Shown one piece after another: positions 36,815 through 48,767 of a stretch of 64,000 bases of DNA. The stretch covers positions 8,248,157 to 8,312,156 of the forward strand of contig NC_029529.1 in NCBI RefSeq assembly GCF_001577835.2. The letters are read 5' to 3'. The first letter of the stretch is position 1. Each line of letters opens with the position of its first letter. The notes under the pieces were generated by a model, which worked only from the letters and a program-made list of their open reading frames with translations, made no database searches and was not told the origin of the DNA. The DNA is from Coturnix japonica. Taxonomy: Eukaryota; Chordata; Aves; Galliformes; Phasianidae. The translations under genes and the position numbers were made by a program.

Positions 36815-39800
36815 ATGCAAGAAGGATCTACAGAGGAGCTTCACGGGGACCTCCTATGTGAGAGCAAACTGACTGAGCACACTGGACCACTGGTTAAAAG
36901 CAGAAGGACGGTGGTGACAGGAGGTGGAGGCTACCTGGGATACAATCTGGGATGTGCTCTTGTCAAGGCAGGAGTTGCTGTTGTTCTGTTTGACGTACGA
37001 AAACCTAAATGGGAAATTCCAAATGGTGCAGACTTTTTCAAGGTATGTTGAAACTGCATATTTAATGGCAGTGAAATGAAGTCATACTACTTCTGTGCAT
37101 ATTAGCAAGTTTTCCTCTTAGGAATTTTTTATAAAAGTTTATCTGTAAATGGTTTTAAAGACAGTAAAAAGTCACGGTAAAGGTCTTTGCATGCATAAGT
37201 AACTGATTAAGAGACAGCAAGCAGCAGGAGTCCAAGTGGTCAGTTCTCTCAGTGTCACCAGTGAAGTACTGAAGAGTTGTGTTTTAATATGTGCCATTCA
37301 TACTTAACCTAGATGAAGGAGGGAGCAAGGAAGTGGTAAAGTTTATTTCTCAAGCTAGTTATTTGGAGTAGAAATGTGAGAGCAGGACAGGGAAATAATG
37401 ATCACATATGTGGCATAACTTCAATACAAAGAATAATTAAGGAAACCAGGCTTTCCAGACAGGGAATGAGATGACTTCTGAGTGGAAGATCTTCAGAACA
37501 TGAGAGGCATGGAAAGGCATAGACATTGTCTGTTCACTGTTTTTTCCAGTTCAAGAAAGAAGAGTCATTAAATGGTCCACAGCTACCTGTGGAGAACAGC
37601 AAACCCCAATACTTCCTGTTGTGAGGGGATGCTTACTCTTCACAGTTGCATCACCCACTCAGATTTGGGAATCTGAGTGTGCAGGCATGCACTAGCACTT
37701 CGTGCACGGCTCCTGTCATCTTACGCAAGTCCTAGCTAGACAGGATATCATCTAGCTGATCTGGACTGAGAGTTTAGCATCATGTCTTTTAAACACCATC
37801 ACTAGAATTAGAATGTCGATGACAAAGCTGAGAGTAATCACAACATTCCTGTCTCAGTTCTGTCTCAGGGGCTATCAAGGTAGTGATGCAATTCTTCTAG
37901 CCATGTCAGCATGTGGGAAAGGGGTGAGGATGGCAGAGACATGATGCCGCTCTGCGTGGTTGTGTAGTGGACAGAATAATGGGCCAGGCAAACAACTGAA
38001 CTCTCCTTGCTGTGTTTTAGCATCATTTGGGCTTGATTCTCCTGCCCTCAAGCATATGCTGCTCCCATTCAAGTCAAACAAGTTTTGCCACCTTGCAGGA
38101 CTAAGTGTGAAAATATGTGTTGTAATTAAGGCTACTGAGAGTCATGATTGTTTTGCAATACAATATTAAGAAAAGTCTTAGTCATGAATTTTTTTCTCCG
38201 TGTTTGCGATACTTTACTTAATGTTAGTTGATGACTGTGAAAATAGATTGGAATGACTTTAAATTTTTGTTGGTAGCCATATTGAATATTGATGGTATGA
38301 AGAATGCAATGAGCTCTATCAGTCAAAATCCATTTTTTTGTCTTATTTTACAGGGTGATGTGAGGGATTATGAAGCAGTGCTCAAAGCATGTGAAGGGGC
38401 TGACTGTGTTTTTCATGTGGCTGCTTGTGGAATGTCAGGATTAGAACAAGCAAGTACAATTTTCCTAACATTTTCTCTTATTATTCTTGTGAAAGAAGAG
38501 ATCTGTCTGCATACAGAAGGCAGAGAATATGGTTAAGTGGTATTTAGATGAGTGAAGTCGATTATGAAGGTCTGGTGATCCATGCAGGGAACAACGGAGG
38601 CATTCCTTAAGGTAGTAAATGTCAAAGCATGAAAGTAATGTGCTTTCAAAGAAAAGCAAGGCAATTAAAAATGAGAACTGCTGGAAATCTCTGTATGTCA
38701 GAAGGCCATTGTAGGTGTACAAAGAATAAAGGCCATAGGTTTTCTAGATCTATCAGTTGCAGTGATTTTCTTGTTAATGTGACTTTTATGCAAAAATTTT
38801 TTATAGCTTCAAAAGAGAGAGCAGATTGAATCCATAAATGTTGGTGGCACTGAAGTCGTAATTGATGGTATGTACACAGACTTACTGTCTTTGCATCTGA
38901 CCCACACCAAGTGAATTTAAAAAGCTTCTAATTGGATATTTTCTGTGTTGATATGGCATTTAAAAGAGGCTCTCCCCCTCTTAATCTCAGAGTATGATAT
39001 AAAGGTGTGCAGAACAGGGCCCTAATGTAAGGTAATCTACAACAGATTTAAAATATTACAGCCTTCTAATGCAGAAGATTAACTTTTTAGATGGAATGAA
39101 ACAGATTCCATTACAACAGGTGGGAGATTTGCCACTGGACTGGACTGGGGAAAGTTTTCAACCTGGACTTCACTCAATGTCAGACGAACTTAAACTCTCC
39201 ACCATGTAATGGTTTAACTCTCCACCATGTAATGGTTTATCTTTTTCCTTCATTATGTGATGAAGATTTATTTTTTTTTTTTTTTTTTTTTTTTAACCAT
39301 AGAAACATCATGAGAGAGATTAGACTTTGTTGGACATTTAGGCGCCATAAATGTCCTAAGTGTACTTAGCTATTATGTTATCACTTTACTATATCTATCC
39401 TTGTTGACCCTATCTAATCTGACCCTTTTCTATTATATACTGATTTTTAACTGATATCTGCTAACAAATGTCAGATTTCTTCCTGTATACTCAACTCCAG
39501 GAAAGAACATTTTGAAGTATATCATAAATTCCAAAGCTGCCTTCTCTTTTGCCTTTCCATCAAAACCCAAACAACAACTACAACCATCAAAAAGCAAAAT
39601 GTCAAAAATCATTTTAATATAGACCCATTTCCATTCTGCCTGGGGATTACTGTGGGTTATTACTGGAAAAAAAAAAAACAAACACCCAAAACAACAGAAT
39701 AATTACAGTGAAGTGGCAGACAAGTAAAGTCTAAATGAGCTGGAGGGAAAAGGTTGCAACATCTTCCCTTCTTAACCCAACATCTGAACCCACAGAACTG

Positions 39801-42800
39801 TGTCCTGTCGTATTCCTGTAGGCTCCAAACAAGGCAAGAATCTGGGAGGAGTATGAACCTTGTGGCTCCCTGTTAGTCTACATTTTAATAACACATTTTA
39901 TTATTGTATTTTCTTCCAAACATTTACATCAAATAATAACTTTTATTATTTTTAAAATGAGCCAGAGGGCCAAGTGGACTGACTGCTGTGTAGATTCCAA
40001 AAATTATCATTTTGTTAATATTAGTTCACTTAAACTTTAGAAGTATTGCTTAAATCAAAAGGAAGTGTGTGTTTTCCAGCTCGTTTGTTGTTTCTCACCC
40101 TTTATTTTTGTTATAAACAATGTATTTTTTATAACATTATAGTCTGCAAACAAAGAAATATCCCTAGGCTGATATATACCAGTACAGTGAACGTGGTATT
40201 TGGAGGGAATCCTATTGAAGAAGGAGATGAAGAAACTGTGCCGTATTTTCCACTGGAAAAGGTACTTTGTTCACATGACGACATGAAACTTGTTGTACTG
40301 TGTAGATTATGTGAAGGTTGATCTGGAAGCATTGAATTAGATTAAGTTCCATGGAATTGTTTTTCATTAATAAAAATTGACCCATGCCTATGAAGAGATA
40401 CTTAAATCATTGTTACTTTTATATACTATAAATAGCCAGATTGAGGGTGTTAAATACCCAAGATTATTAAAGAAGATGGAATTTGACATTTACCAGGAAG
40501 ATTTTTATAGGAAGTGCTTTTGGGGTACCAGCTGCTCTCTAAATAGTGAATATCATGGCCCCCATAAGCCTTTGCACTGAAGAAAATTGTTAAATATCAA
40601 ATTCCACATCTTGATGCACACTCGTTGTTGCCTCTTTGATATTTCCAAACCTTGCTTTCTTGATGCTTTCTTACATCACCTCATGGTTGCTCTGAAATAG
40701 TGGCCTTCTTTGCTACAACCTCTGAGGAATGTTTTCCAGCTGACATCTGGAGCTCATTGCATTCTGGCTACTCTTATGCTTGTCATTTGTTCTTTCCTGC
40801 TCCCAGCACCCAGCCTGCAGCTAAAGGCTGTAATTTTAGACTGTGCATCCTGTGTCCCAGGAATACTAAACAGCGCTGACTACTACTCTGTTGAAGCCTC
40901 TTGAAATAGTCAGTTGGAAATGTCAGTGCAAAGCCTGCACAGCACCTCAGACTTCTAATAAAGCATTTAAGTCATTTGCAATTAGTTGCATATTTCTGAG
41001 CCTTAACCGTATGTTTTCTTTGATGATGACCATGAAATAGCAAGCAGAAGAGGTAGATGGTGCAGGAAGGAAGGTGTGCAACTGTTGTGTAACTCTTAGC
41101 TATAATTTTCAGTATAAATTATAGCAATACAAAATCCAAGAGATGTTTGAGACACCTTGTGTGGAGAAGGCACCACCAAACCAGCATGGGCTGCATCCAG
41201 AATCCCAATTAATACACTTGTGTGCATTTTACTAAATCAATAGCAAAAGAGAAAATTGGGAGATAAGTGTTTATGGTTATATAGTTATATAAAATATATT
41301 TATTTAGAAATATATAAGTAGTTTCAATAGGAAATGGAAACATTTTTGGAAGGTCTAGTTTTTTTATTTTATATTTAACTTAATTATTTAATTACATTAA
41401 AAGCAAAAACCTACAGACTGGCTAGATTTAGATGTTATCAGATATAAACGTTGTCTGCCTTCACATATACAATAATGTGATTAAAATGTTGATCATATTC
41501 TGCCTTTCTTTATAGCATTTTAATCATTACTCTAGAACGAAGGCAATTGCAGACCAAATGGTTCTTGCTGCTAATGGGACTTTGCTAAAAGGTATATCTA
41601 AAACATCTGGGTTTTTCCTACCATTAGTGGTGCTGTTCCTTTATCTATTTACTGGCTTATCAATAAATAGTGTATGTAAAATGAACTGAAATAAACCTGC
41701 CTTCAGAGGATGACTAACTTCAGTATGTTCTACCAAGACAGACAGGAAATTGTATACTAACAACAGATAGGAAAATCCAGCCTATGTTGCCTTGCTTCTT
41801 CAAATTACATTAAATCATTGCCAACGTAAGAGGATTTGTGCTTTTATTGCCCGTTCTTTCTGTCACTTTGAGCATCTCAGCACTGTCTGATAAATCACTC
41901 ATAATCCCCAAGAGCTTGCTGTCGTCTTGCAAAAATAATTGCTGCTTCTTAAACATATTGGAATTAGAGTATCCTAATTTGAAAGCCTCTGTTTAAGAGA
42001 TCTCTTCCATTCTTTTGCGATGCCATTGAGCCTCAAGCAAGCAAAGTGTCTGAGTATAGTGAATGGGATGTTTTTCTTCCTGCATTACGTGTGTCTGCAA
42101 TTATGGCATTTTATAAACTTTTATCTGTAACAACAAAAAAAGGAAAATTCATTCGAGCAGGAGATATAGCCATAGGGAAGTTCTGTGGTGAGAGGGGTGT
42201 GATGTACCAGGCTGCTAAGGTAGGAGCTTCCATTGCTATTGAATTCAGTTTTATACAGAACTGAAAACAACTGGGAAGCAGAATCACGTAGAATGATCAG
42301 ACTGATCCTTTTTTTCAGGATGTATAATTCAAATATATGTGGTTTGCCTGTCATATGCTGATGTCCAAACTATCCGATAATCGTATTTTGTTCTTTCCAA
42401 GGAGGTGCCCAGCTCTGTACTTGTGTGCTCCGTCCGCCAGGCATTTATGGGCCCGGAGAGCAGCGCCACCTGCCGCGGGTAGCTGTATGTGTCGCGTGGG
42501 CAGCAATCCTCGTGCTGTAATTGTGCACACATACAGCAAATTCTAAGCATTCAGGCTGAGACAAAATGAAATAATTACAGTGTGCAATAAACACTCTTCA
42601 TGTAGTTATTTCTTCCTTTATTTTTTTTTCCCTATAGCTAAATATCCAGCGGAGACTATTTAACTTCAAGTTCGGGAATCACAAAGTTCTGATGAACTGG
42701 GTTCACATAGGAAACCTGGTACAAGCTCACTTACTCGCTGCTGAGGCTCTCACCTCTGAGAAGGGTTATGTAGCTGTAAGTAAACAATATAAGCATCCTA

Positions 42801-45043
42801 TCCCAGTAGCCTTAGCTCCCAAGTAAGTTTCACTTTTGATGCTTTGAGATCAAAGGATCTCTAAAAGACTGTGTGCTGAATTCTCAAAACTCTTGTGTGG
42901 ATCCACAAGCACACAGGCAGTGCCAATGCAAGTACAGTGAAGTCCAATTAAGGTAATTGGTTGAGCTGATGTGTGTCAGTTCATTGTATGTTTGCTGGTA
43001 CACTGTTCACCAAGTCAACAAAGATAGGTGGGTATGTGAGGGAAAGCAAACTGTGTTTTTGTAACTGTTTTTCTCTGCTTCTTTAACAGAGTGGACAGGC
43101 ATATTACATACATGATGGTGAAGACGTCGTGTTTTCTGAATGGATAGTCCCATTAGTATGTATTACATGCACACGTAGCTCTAGTGGGATGTGTGGGCCC
43201 TAATCATGTGGTTAACTAAAAGACTGTACTTATCAGTAAAGTTTAATGCACTTTGATTACTAAATTATCAAAGAGAAAACTTAAGTCTGTCCTTTTCTCC
43301 TACCGTATCTCAAAGTTGCACCGGCTTTAGAGGAGGTTTTGAATATGCATTGCTGTAGAGTTTGTCTCTTACTGTTTTATGAGAGTTTAGCTGAGTGCAT
43401 GAAAACTATTAGTACCCAGGAGGCCTCTTACAGCTATTAGCTAATTCTCTGTTGTCAGATGCAGCACAAAAAGGAAAGTTAGTTAGAGTCCTATCATAAG
43501 AGTAATAAAGAGGCAACATTATAACCAGAAGGCTGGGATGTTAGGAATATGCTAAAGTTTTGATCTCTCGGTGCCTACACAGAAAAGACTGTCAGGAAAA
43601 TGACTTCAGCTGAACTATGGGCCTCTTGTACTGCTTCTGGCTTGGTTGCTTGCCATTCAGTTTAATTTGTAGAGTATAAGATGGACACCAAAGAAGGAGT
43701 AGTACTATGTTTTCATGTACTGATAGGAAGATCAACTGGAAAAAGTTTAGATACATTTTTTCAATATTCATTTTTCCATTTTCGTGCTTCATTGCCATCC
43801 TCAATTCAATACAAACTCTCTGTTATTCTTTCCTTTTATGTTCCTTCTAGTTTGAAAAATTAGGATACAGTAAACCCTGGATACATATTCCTGTTCTCCT
43901 GGTTCATATAGCAGGTAAATATAATAAACTACATGTTTGATTATTGTGCTGTTATTTAAATTTGTTTTGTTGATGTCTGTTAAGCTACATAGTGTTTTTG
44001 TAAAATTCAGGGACTGAGCCATAGGAATTATCTAATTTTAATTAATATAATCACTCATGCCATTTGATATTGATAATACCCAGAAATGGTTTAATGGCTG
44101 TTAATTAACTGAATTAATCACATAATAAATTAAACACTGCCTTCCAGTATCTTACTGGAATCCTCCATTGTCAGTACGAATTGTTGTATGTGCAATGTCA
44201 GTTTATTGTTATCTAGCTGTCCTATTAAGTAACTTTCTGTCTCACAGCCGCTGTGATGGAATATCTGCATCTGGCATTAAAGCCATTTTTTAGCTTCACA
44301 CCTTTCTTGACAAGGAATGAGGTAAGTCTGTGAAATGAGAAATTATTTGTATGTTTCTGATCAGAATTCTCATGAAATGTGTGACATGCCCTCTGGATAC
44401 TGATAGTGTTGGAGCTCTGGGTGCTGTAGATGTACATTTCTGCAGAACTGGAAAGCCACACCACCGCAATACATACAATTCCATTATACATTTGTCGATA
44501 CACAAGTCAGCTTGGGGAAAGCAGGCTGATTTGTTGTGTGGGATTTCCTTAGTTCTTACTTGGAGAGCTTAACAATCACAAGTGAGAAATGAGTGTCGTA
44601 AGCTCCATTTCCACTCAGTCCACCAAGGATGTTGTTGCACAGCTTTGATTCTTCGTCAGCTATATGAACTTATTCTCTTAGCTCTGGACAGAATCAGAAT
44701 CTGAAATTTGTATGGTTTTGAGCATCTATCTTTATTTATGTTTTTAATTCCACTGTAACATCACTGTTGACATACATCTGTCAGTGTTCTGTGAAATCAG
44801 TTGCTGAAGTCACTTCCATAACTGTCCTTTTGGGTTTAGGTCTGGAACGTTACTGTAACTCACACTTTCCGAATAGACAAGGCACGAAATCAGCTTGGTT
44901 ACAAACCAAAGAAATTCTCATTTGCAGATTCTGTGGATCATTATCTTCAAACAAGACCTGTTTGCCAGGAAGGTCTCACATTCCTTAAAGCGCTCTTTGT
45001 TTTTGGTCTTTTGTTAAGTTTGATCGTTCTTTCCTTCTTCTAA
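36815..45043 (+). CDS. SDR42E2: SDR42E2-type extended short-chain dehydrogenase, tandem copy A
   Basis: Eleven coding exons: 36815-37042, 38354-38449, 38807-38867, 40143-40261, 41516-41591, 42402-42484, 42638-42775, 43090-43155, 43851-43914, 44248-44321, 44840-45043. They join in phase to 402 residues. The Rossmann motif TGGGGYLG is at residues 35-42, YTST at 140-143 and the catalytic YxxxK as YSRTK at 173-177, followed by [16 protein letters not shown]; the C-terminal [20 protein letters not shown] is a membrane anchor. This is the 3beta-HSD/NSDHL-like SDR42E group, NAD(P)-dependent and ER-associated; the substrate of SDR42E2 is unknown. The start ATG lies 5 bases after a TATCTTGTAG acceptor, so a 5' UTR intron is likely. 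Intron 2 needs a GC donor. No disabling change is seen. Which of the two copies is the orthologue of the single mammalian gene is not decided by the sequence; the symbol is by family. Confidence 0.88.
39193..39238. repeat. Perfect 23-bp tandem duplication
   Basis: Two adjoining identical 23-base units starting AACTCTCCACCATG, in intron 3 of SDR42E2 copy A. The perfect identity implies a recent slippage event. Confidence 0.9.
39271..39294. repeat. T24 homopolymer run
   Basis: Twenty-four consecutive T bases in intron 3 of SDR42E2 copy A, 32 bases after the 23-bp duplication. It could be the tail of a minus-strand retroposed sequence, but no element body is recognisable beside it. Confidence 0.9.
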
Positions 45044-45626
45044 CATCAAAGAGCTGCCCACCTCTTTCCAAAAAACTAGCTTTGTTTCTGGGGATGAACG
45101 ATCTGCTCATTCTACGTCCCTCAGTCACTGTGAAGTTCATTGTTCTTATTCATTATTCTGATCATTGGGATGACTTCTCCCTGATCTTACCTCAAATAAA
45201 ACATAAGCAAAGTGAAAACACAAAGCACATCAGGAAATGCTCCCAAAGGGCAATGCAGAACCATAACATCGAAGGAAATGACCACTGATGAGTGCAGGAG
45301 GAGTATCAGTGCATTCCCACTGCTGGATAACTTCATCCTGAGAATGATTTAATGATCATCCAGAAGGGCGAGGGTTTGGAAGAGGAGGAGCCATCACAGA
45401 ACCGCAGCGCTGCAACAAGACCTGTGGCTCCAGTGAAGAGAAGGTTGTCTCAACAATTCCTCTGATGAAGCCACTGCTGCAGCTACTGCGTGTCAGTTCT
45501 GGGAATTATGAAGACCTGGGAGATATTACAAAAATAAGTAAATATTTATGAATGACCGGAGCTGAGAGGACAAAAGCCATATTCATGTGAAATAGTTCTG
45601 TTGCTCAAAAGCTGTGTAAAAGGTGT

Positions 45627-45632
45627 AATAAA
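45627..45632 (+). terminator. SDR42E2: Poly(A) signal of SDR42E2 copy A
   Basis: AATAAA 584 bases after the stop of copy A, followed by TATATA and T-rich sequence. A second AATAAA lies at 45664-45669. One or both probably end the transcript. Confidence 0.6.
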
Positions 45633-45669
45633 ATGTATATATAAAATAATTTTTAGATGCAATAATAAA

Positions 45670-47190
45670 TCTCAACTGAACCAAATACTGGTTTTAAGGA
45701 GTCTGTAGAAAGGGAGGGGTGGCATGTAACTGGAATTTAGCAAGGAGTTACTGCTGTCTCTCCTTGTACGTGCAGCCAGGTCACGCTGTCTGTAATGTTG
45801 TCCTTGTGCTGGGATGCTGCTCACTCAGTGAACTGCCATTATGGTGTCAGCAGGCAGACCAAGAACTCAGCCCTGAGCCTGGGTCCAACCTCTGCCTTTT
45901 CTCAAGATTTACTGAGTTGTTTCCTGGGTGGATTGTGCTATATAAGGCCCAGGTGTTCTACGTGTGTACATACAGTGTGTATCCCAGATGAATTTTCTTG
46001 AGGTTACTCTGAATTAGGAGAGCTGCCCTTGCAGGGTGAGTCACAGAGGAGAGTGATGGAAAAGCTCTGCTGCTGATTATCTGCACTCTGTATTTATCTT
46101 GCCTTTGCATTAGCATTTTGTAGGAGCTTTAAGATCAATAAGTTCATGGAAAATCTCTCGTTGTATCTTTAAATCTGCAGGGTACGCAGGAGTGCTTACA
46201 GCATCCATACCATAAACTGTTCTTATCTTGAGTAATACCCAGTGACAGCAGAACACGAGCAACCACAAGTTACCTCTGCAGTGCATGTAAGCAAAGCAAA
46301 TGTTTTGCTTTTTTTTTTAAACAAATAAATCGTTCTCTGTGCAGTGAAGGCAGAAAGTCTGACCTCTGAGTGACTGACATTGTCTGTACAAACAGAACTG
46401 TGGCAGAGTTCAGCCCTCCAAGATATGGAAAGGAACTCAGTATATATGAGACCTTTAATCAAACATGATAAAGTGGATAAGCCCAGTTACATACGAAGCG
46501 ATGCAGCTTGGCTGACAGGCAAGCACTGTAGCAGGTACTGCATAAACTTTGCTTCCTTTGAAATGCAGAATAAAACCCACATGTATAAAGTTACTTCACA
46601 GCGAGAGCATTTTAACTACATGCAAACATATTTAATTTGCCTTTAAACTAGTTCTTTATGAATCTTGCATATATCACTTTTATTAGACTGATGGCTCTGG
46701 GCTGCATCCCAGGTGACACCGGCACTTGGCAGAACAGAGCTCAGCCAGCTGCCTGAAGCCCAGTGAGAGGAGCATCCATGGGCTCCTGGTTTTGGGTGTT
46801 CCTCAGCAAGGAGTAACCACGGATCTCGCTGGCTGTGGCTGCAGTGCATGGGGAGCCCCACTGTTCTGCTCCTGGAAAGCCAGACCTCTGAGCTGTTACT
46901 CCAGGTAAGATGCTTTTTATGTCTGTACTGCAGTACTGCTGATTATTGCTAAGTGGTTTCATTTTATTTATTTCCTGTTATTACAAATCCAGTGTTTGAA
47001 TCTTAAGACAACTTTCTGTATCACTATGGAACAGCTGTCACACTTCTGTCGGTCTTTACTGAGCCTGTTTGTGCTGGCTGTTGTTCGAGTTACTGGTGTC
47101 CTACCATAACTGCAAGTGTGTCTTTAAAGGATTAAATTTTAATACGAACATTCAGCCATGGCACAGCTGCGATGGAAAAGGTAGGAGTGC
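45670..47190. other. Spacer between the two SDR42E2 copies
   Basis: About 1.5 kb between the copy A poly(A) signals and the GC-rich block upstream of copy B. The open frames here have no splice context. I recognise no repeat family and no remnant of additional SDR exons, so the tandem array seems to be exactly two copies. Confidence 0.55.
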
Positions 47191-47194
47191 TCCA

Positions 47195-48060
47195 AGTTCA
47201 ATTTTTTTTTGCCTGGGGTGGATAGCTGCACCGTCCTGCAGCTCCCGGCCCCCCGACACTCTGCCCACGGGGCCACTGCGCACTGCTGGGCTGGGCAGGG
47301 CAGAGACCCCGCAGCCCGCTGCTGGGCGATTGTTCCCTTTGGGGTTTGCCGCTGTTCCGCAGGTGCTTCCGATGCCGTGCGTCCCTCCGAGCCATGTCCC
47401 AGCAATGACTCTCCGCACAGTGACCGAGGGATGCCGTGTTGTTCCTGAGCAGCCCGTCCAGCAGGTAGCTCGGGGCGGACGGAGCCCGGCCACCGGCATC
47501 GCCTTCCCCCAGCGGGCTGGAGATGTGCGCAGGTGAGAGACACCGGCAGCTGCTGCCGCGGGGTCCCGGGGATGCTGCGGGGTTCAGGGAACACTGCTAG
47601 AGGCCGCGGGACCCCAGGGGTACCACGGGACGAGCGCCATCCCACGGCAGGGCCGCGAGGTCCCAAAGCCGCTGCGAGACGAACGTGACCCCGGGGCGCT
47701 GCGGGACCACCGGGGCCGCCGCAGCGAGTGCGCCCGCTGGGAGTCGGGCGTTACGCGCGGGGCCGTCCCGTGCCTCGACGGGACGTTCCGCTGCGCAGCG
47801 GCTCCAGCGGGCGCCCCACAGGTGGCCCCGGCCGCCGGGCCATGGCCGGGCTCCGGCTCCCGGCCCCGGAGGTCGCCCGGGGGAGCAGAAGTTTCCGTGG
47901 TGGCGGCGATGCCGCGCTCCGCTGCCGGCGTGCGAATTTGCAAGTGAGATGCAGAGAATAGCGGCGGCAGCTCGGGTGGCCTTTAATCTTTTATGGAGGC
48001 GCGGGGAGGGGATGCGGTAACGCTGCCGTCAGTAACTGCGGCCTCTGACACGGTGTGTCC
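47195..48060 (+). promoter_or_regulatory. SDR42E2: CpG-rich block, probable promoter of SDR42E2 copy B
   Basis: GC content and CpG density rise abruptly at about 47200 and fall after about 48060. Several potential donors are present, for example CGCAG then GTGAGA at 47533. The copy B coding exon begins after an acceptor at 48720-48721, so an upstream noncoding exon is required and this block is the natural place for it. Overlapping long open frames on both strands are a by-product of GC richness and low stop frequency. Confidence 0.55.
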
Positions 48061-48184
48061 GGGCAGCGGCAGCCCTTGGCTGTTGCTTTATGAGTGGAAA
48101 AGGCTCTTCTTGTTTAAAAACCGTTTCCCTCCTACTTTTTGCTTAACGCACCCGCTGTCACGGATTTTCCTTTTCTGTCACTTT

Positions 48185-48250
48185 GCGTTTCATAGTTTCA
48201 TAGTTTCGTGCGGGTTGAAAGGGACCTTAGAGATCATCGAGTCCAGGTTT
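48185..48250 (-). mobile_element. CR1 LINE, short 3'-terminal fragment
   Basis: The + strand reads TTTCATAGTTTCATAGTTTC then GGGTTGAAAGGGACCTTAGA and GATCATCGAGTCCAGG, the antisense CR1 3' terminus with two or three copies of the terminal 8-mer. Only about 65 bases remain. Confidence 0.8.
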
Positions 48251-48767
48251 GTTGTGCTTTAGTTCCGTTGAGAAGTGTGGGGTCAGACAGACTGTGCTCT
48301 GATCCACCTTGTAGGGACATCAGATAAGTACCAAGCATTTCTTTCTGTCTGAAGTGCTCGGCTCAGCCGCTGCCAATAATAAAAGCACATTCAGCTGATA
48401 CTTAGAATGGCGCTGAAAACATCAGTGTGCTTTGCAGGGAACCAGAGACAGGTAAACAAAGCACTAAATCCATTTGCACCGGGGGCAGTTTTGTTCCACT
48501 GTTCCAGTGGGCCTTGATTGCTTGGTTTTAAAGTATAGAGACTTAAATGCAATTTATTGAGTGTTTTCCTGACAGTTCAGGATTTAGGTACGGCCCTGTA
48601 TCATGTACGACCCCTAAAGGCCATCACTGATCTTTTATAACTTGAGACAAGTAAATGTAGCTTGGTCTTCTAAAGAGCAATCTTTGGACATTTGGAACCA
48701 AGTGTTTTGCTTTATCTTTAGGTTGCGCTGAAGTAAAACCTTGCAGCTGCAAGTAGAGCCGGTTACC

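Noticed and set aside
47069-48020. Open frames of 110-175 codons on both strands upstream of SDR42E2 copy B
   Set aside because: CpG-island by-products; overlapping, low complexity, no homology recognised.
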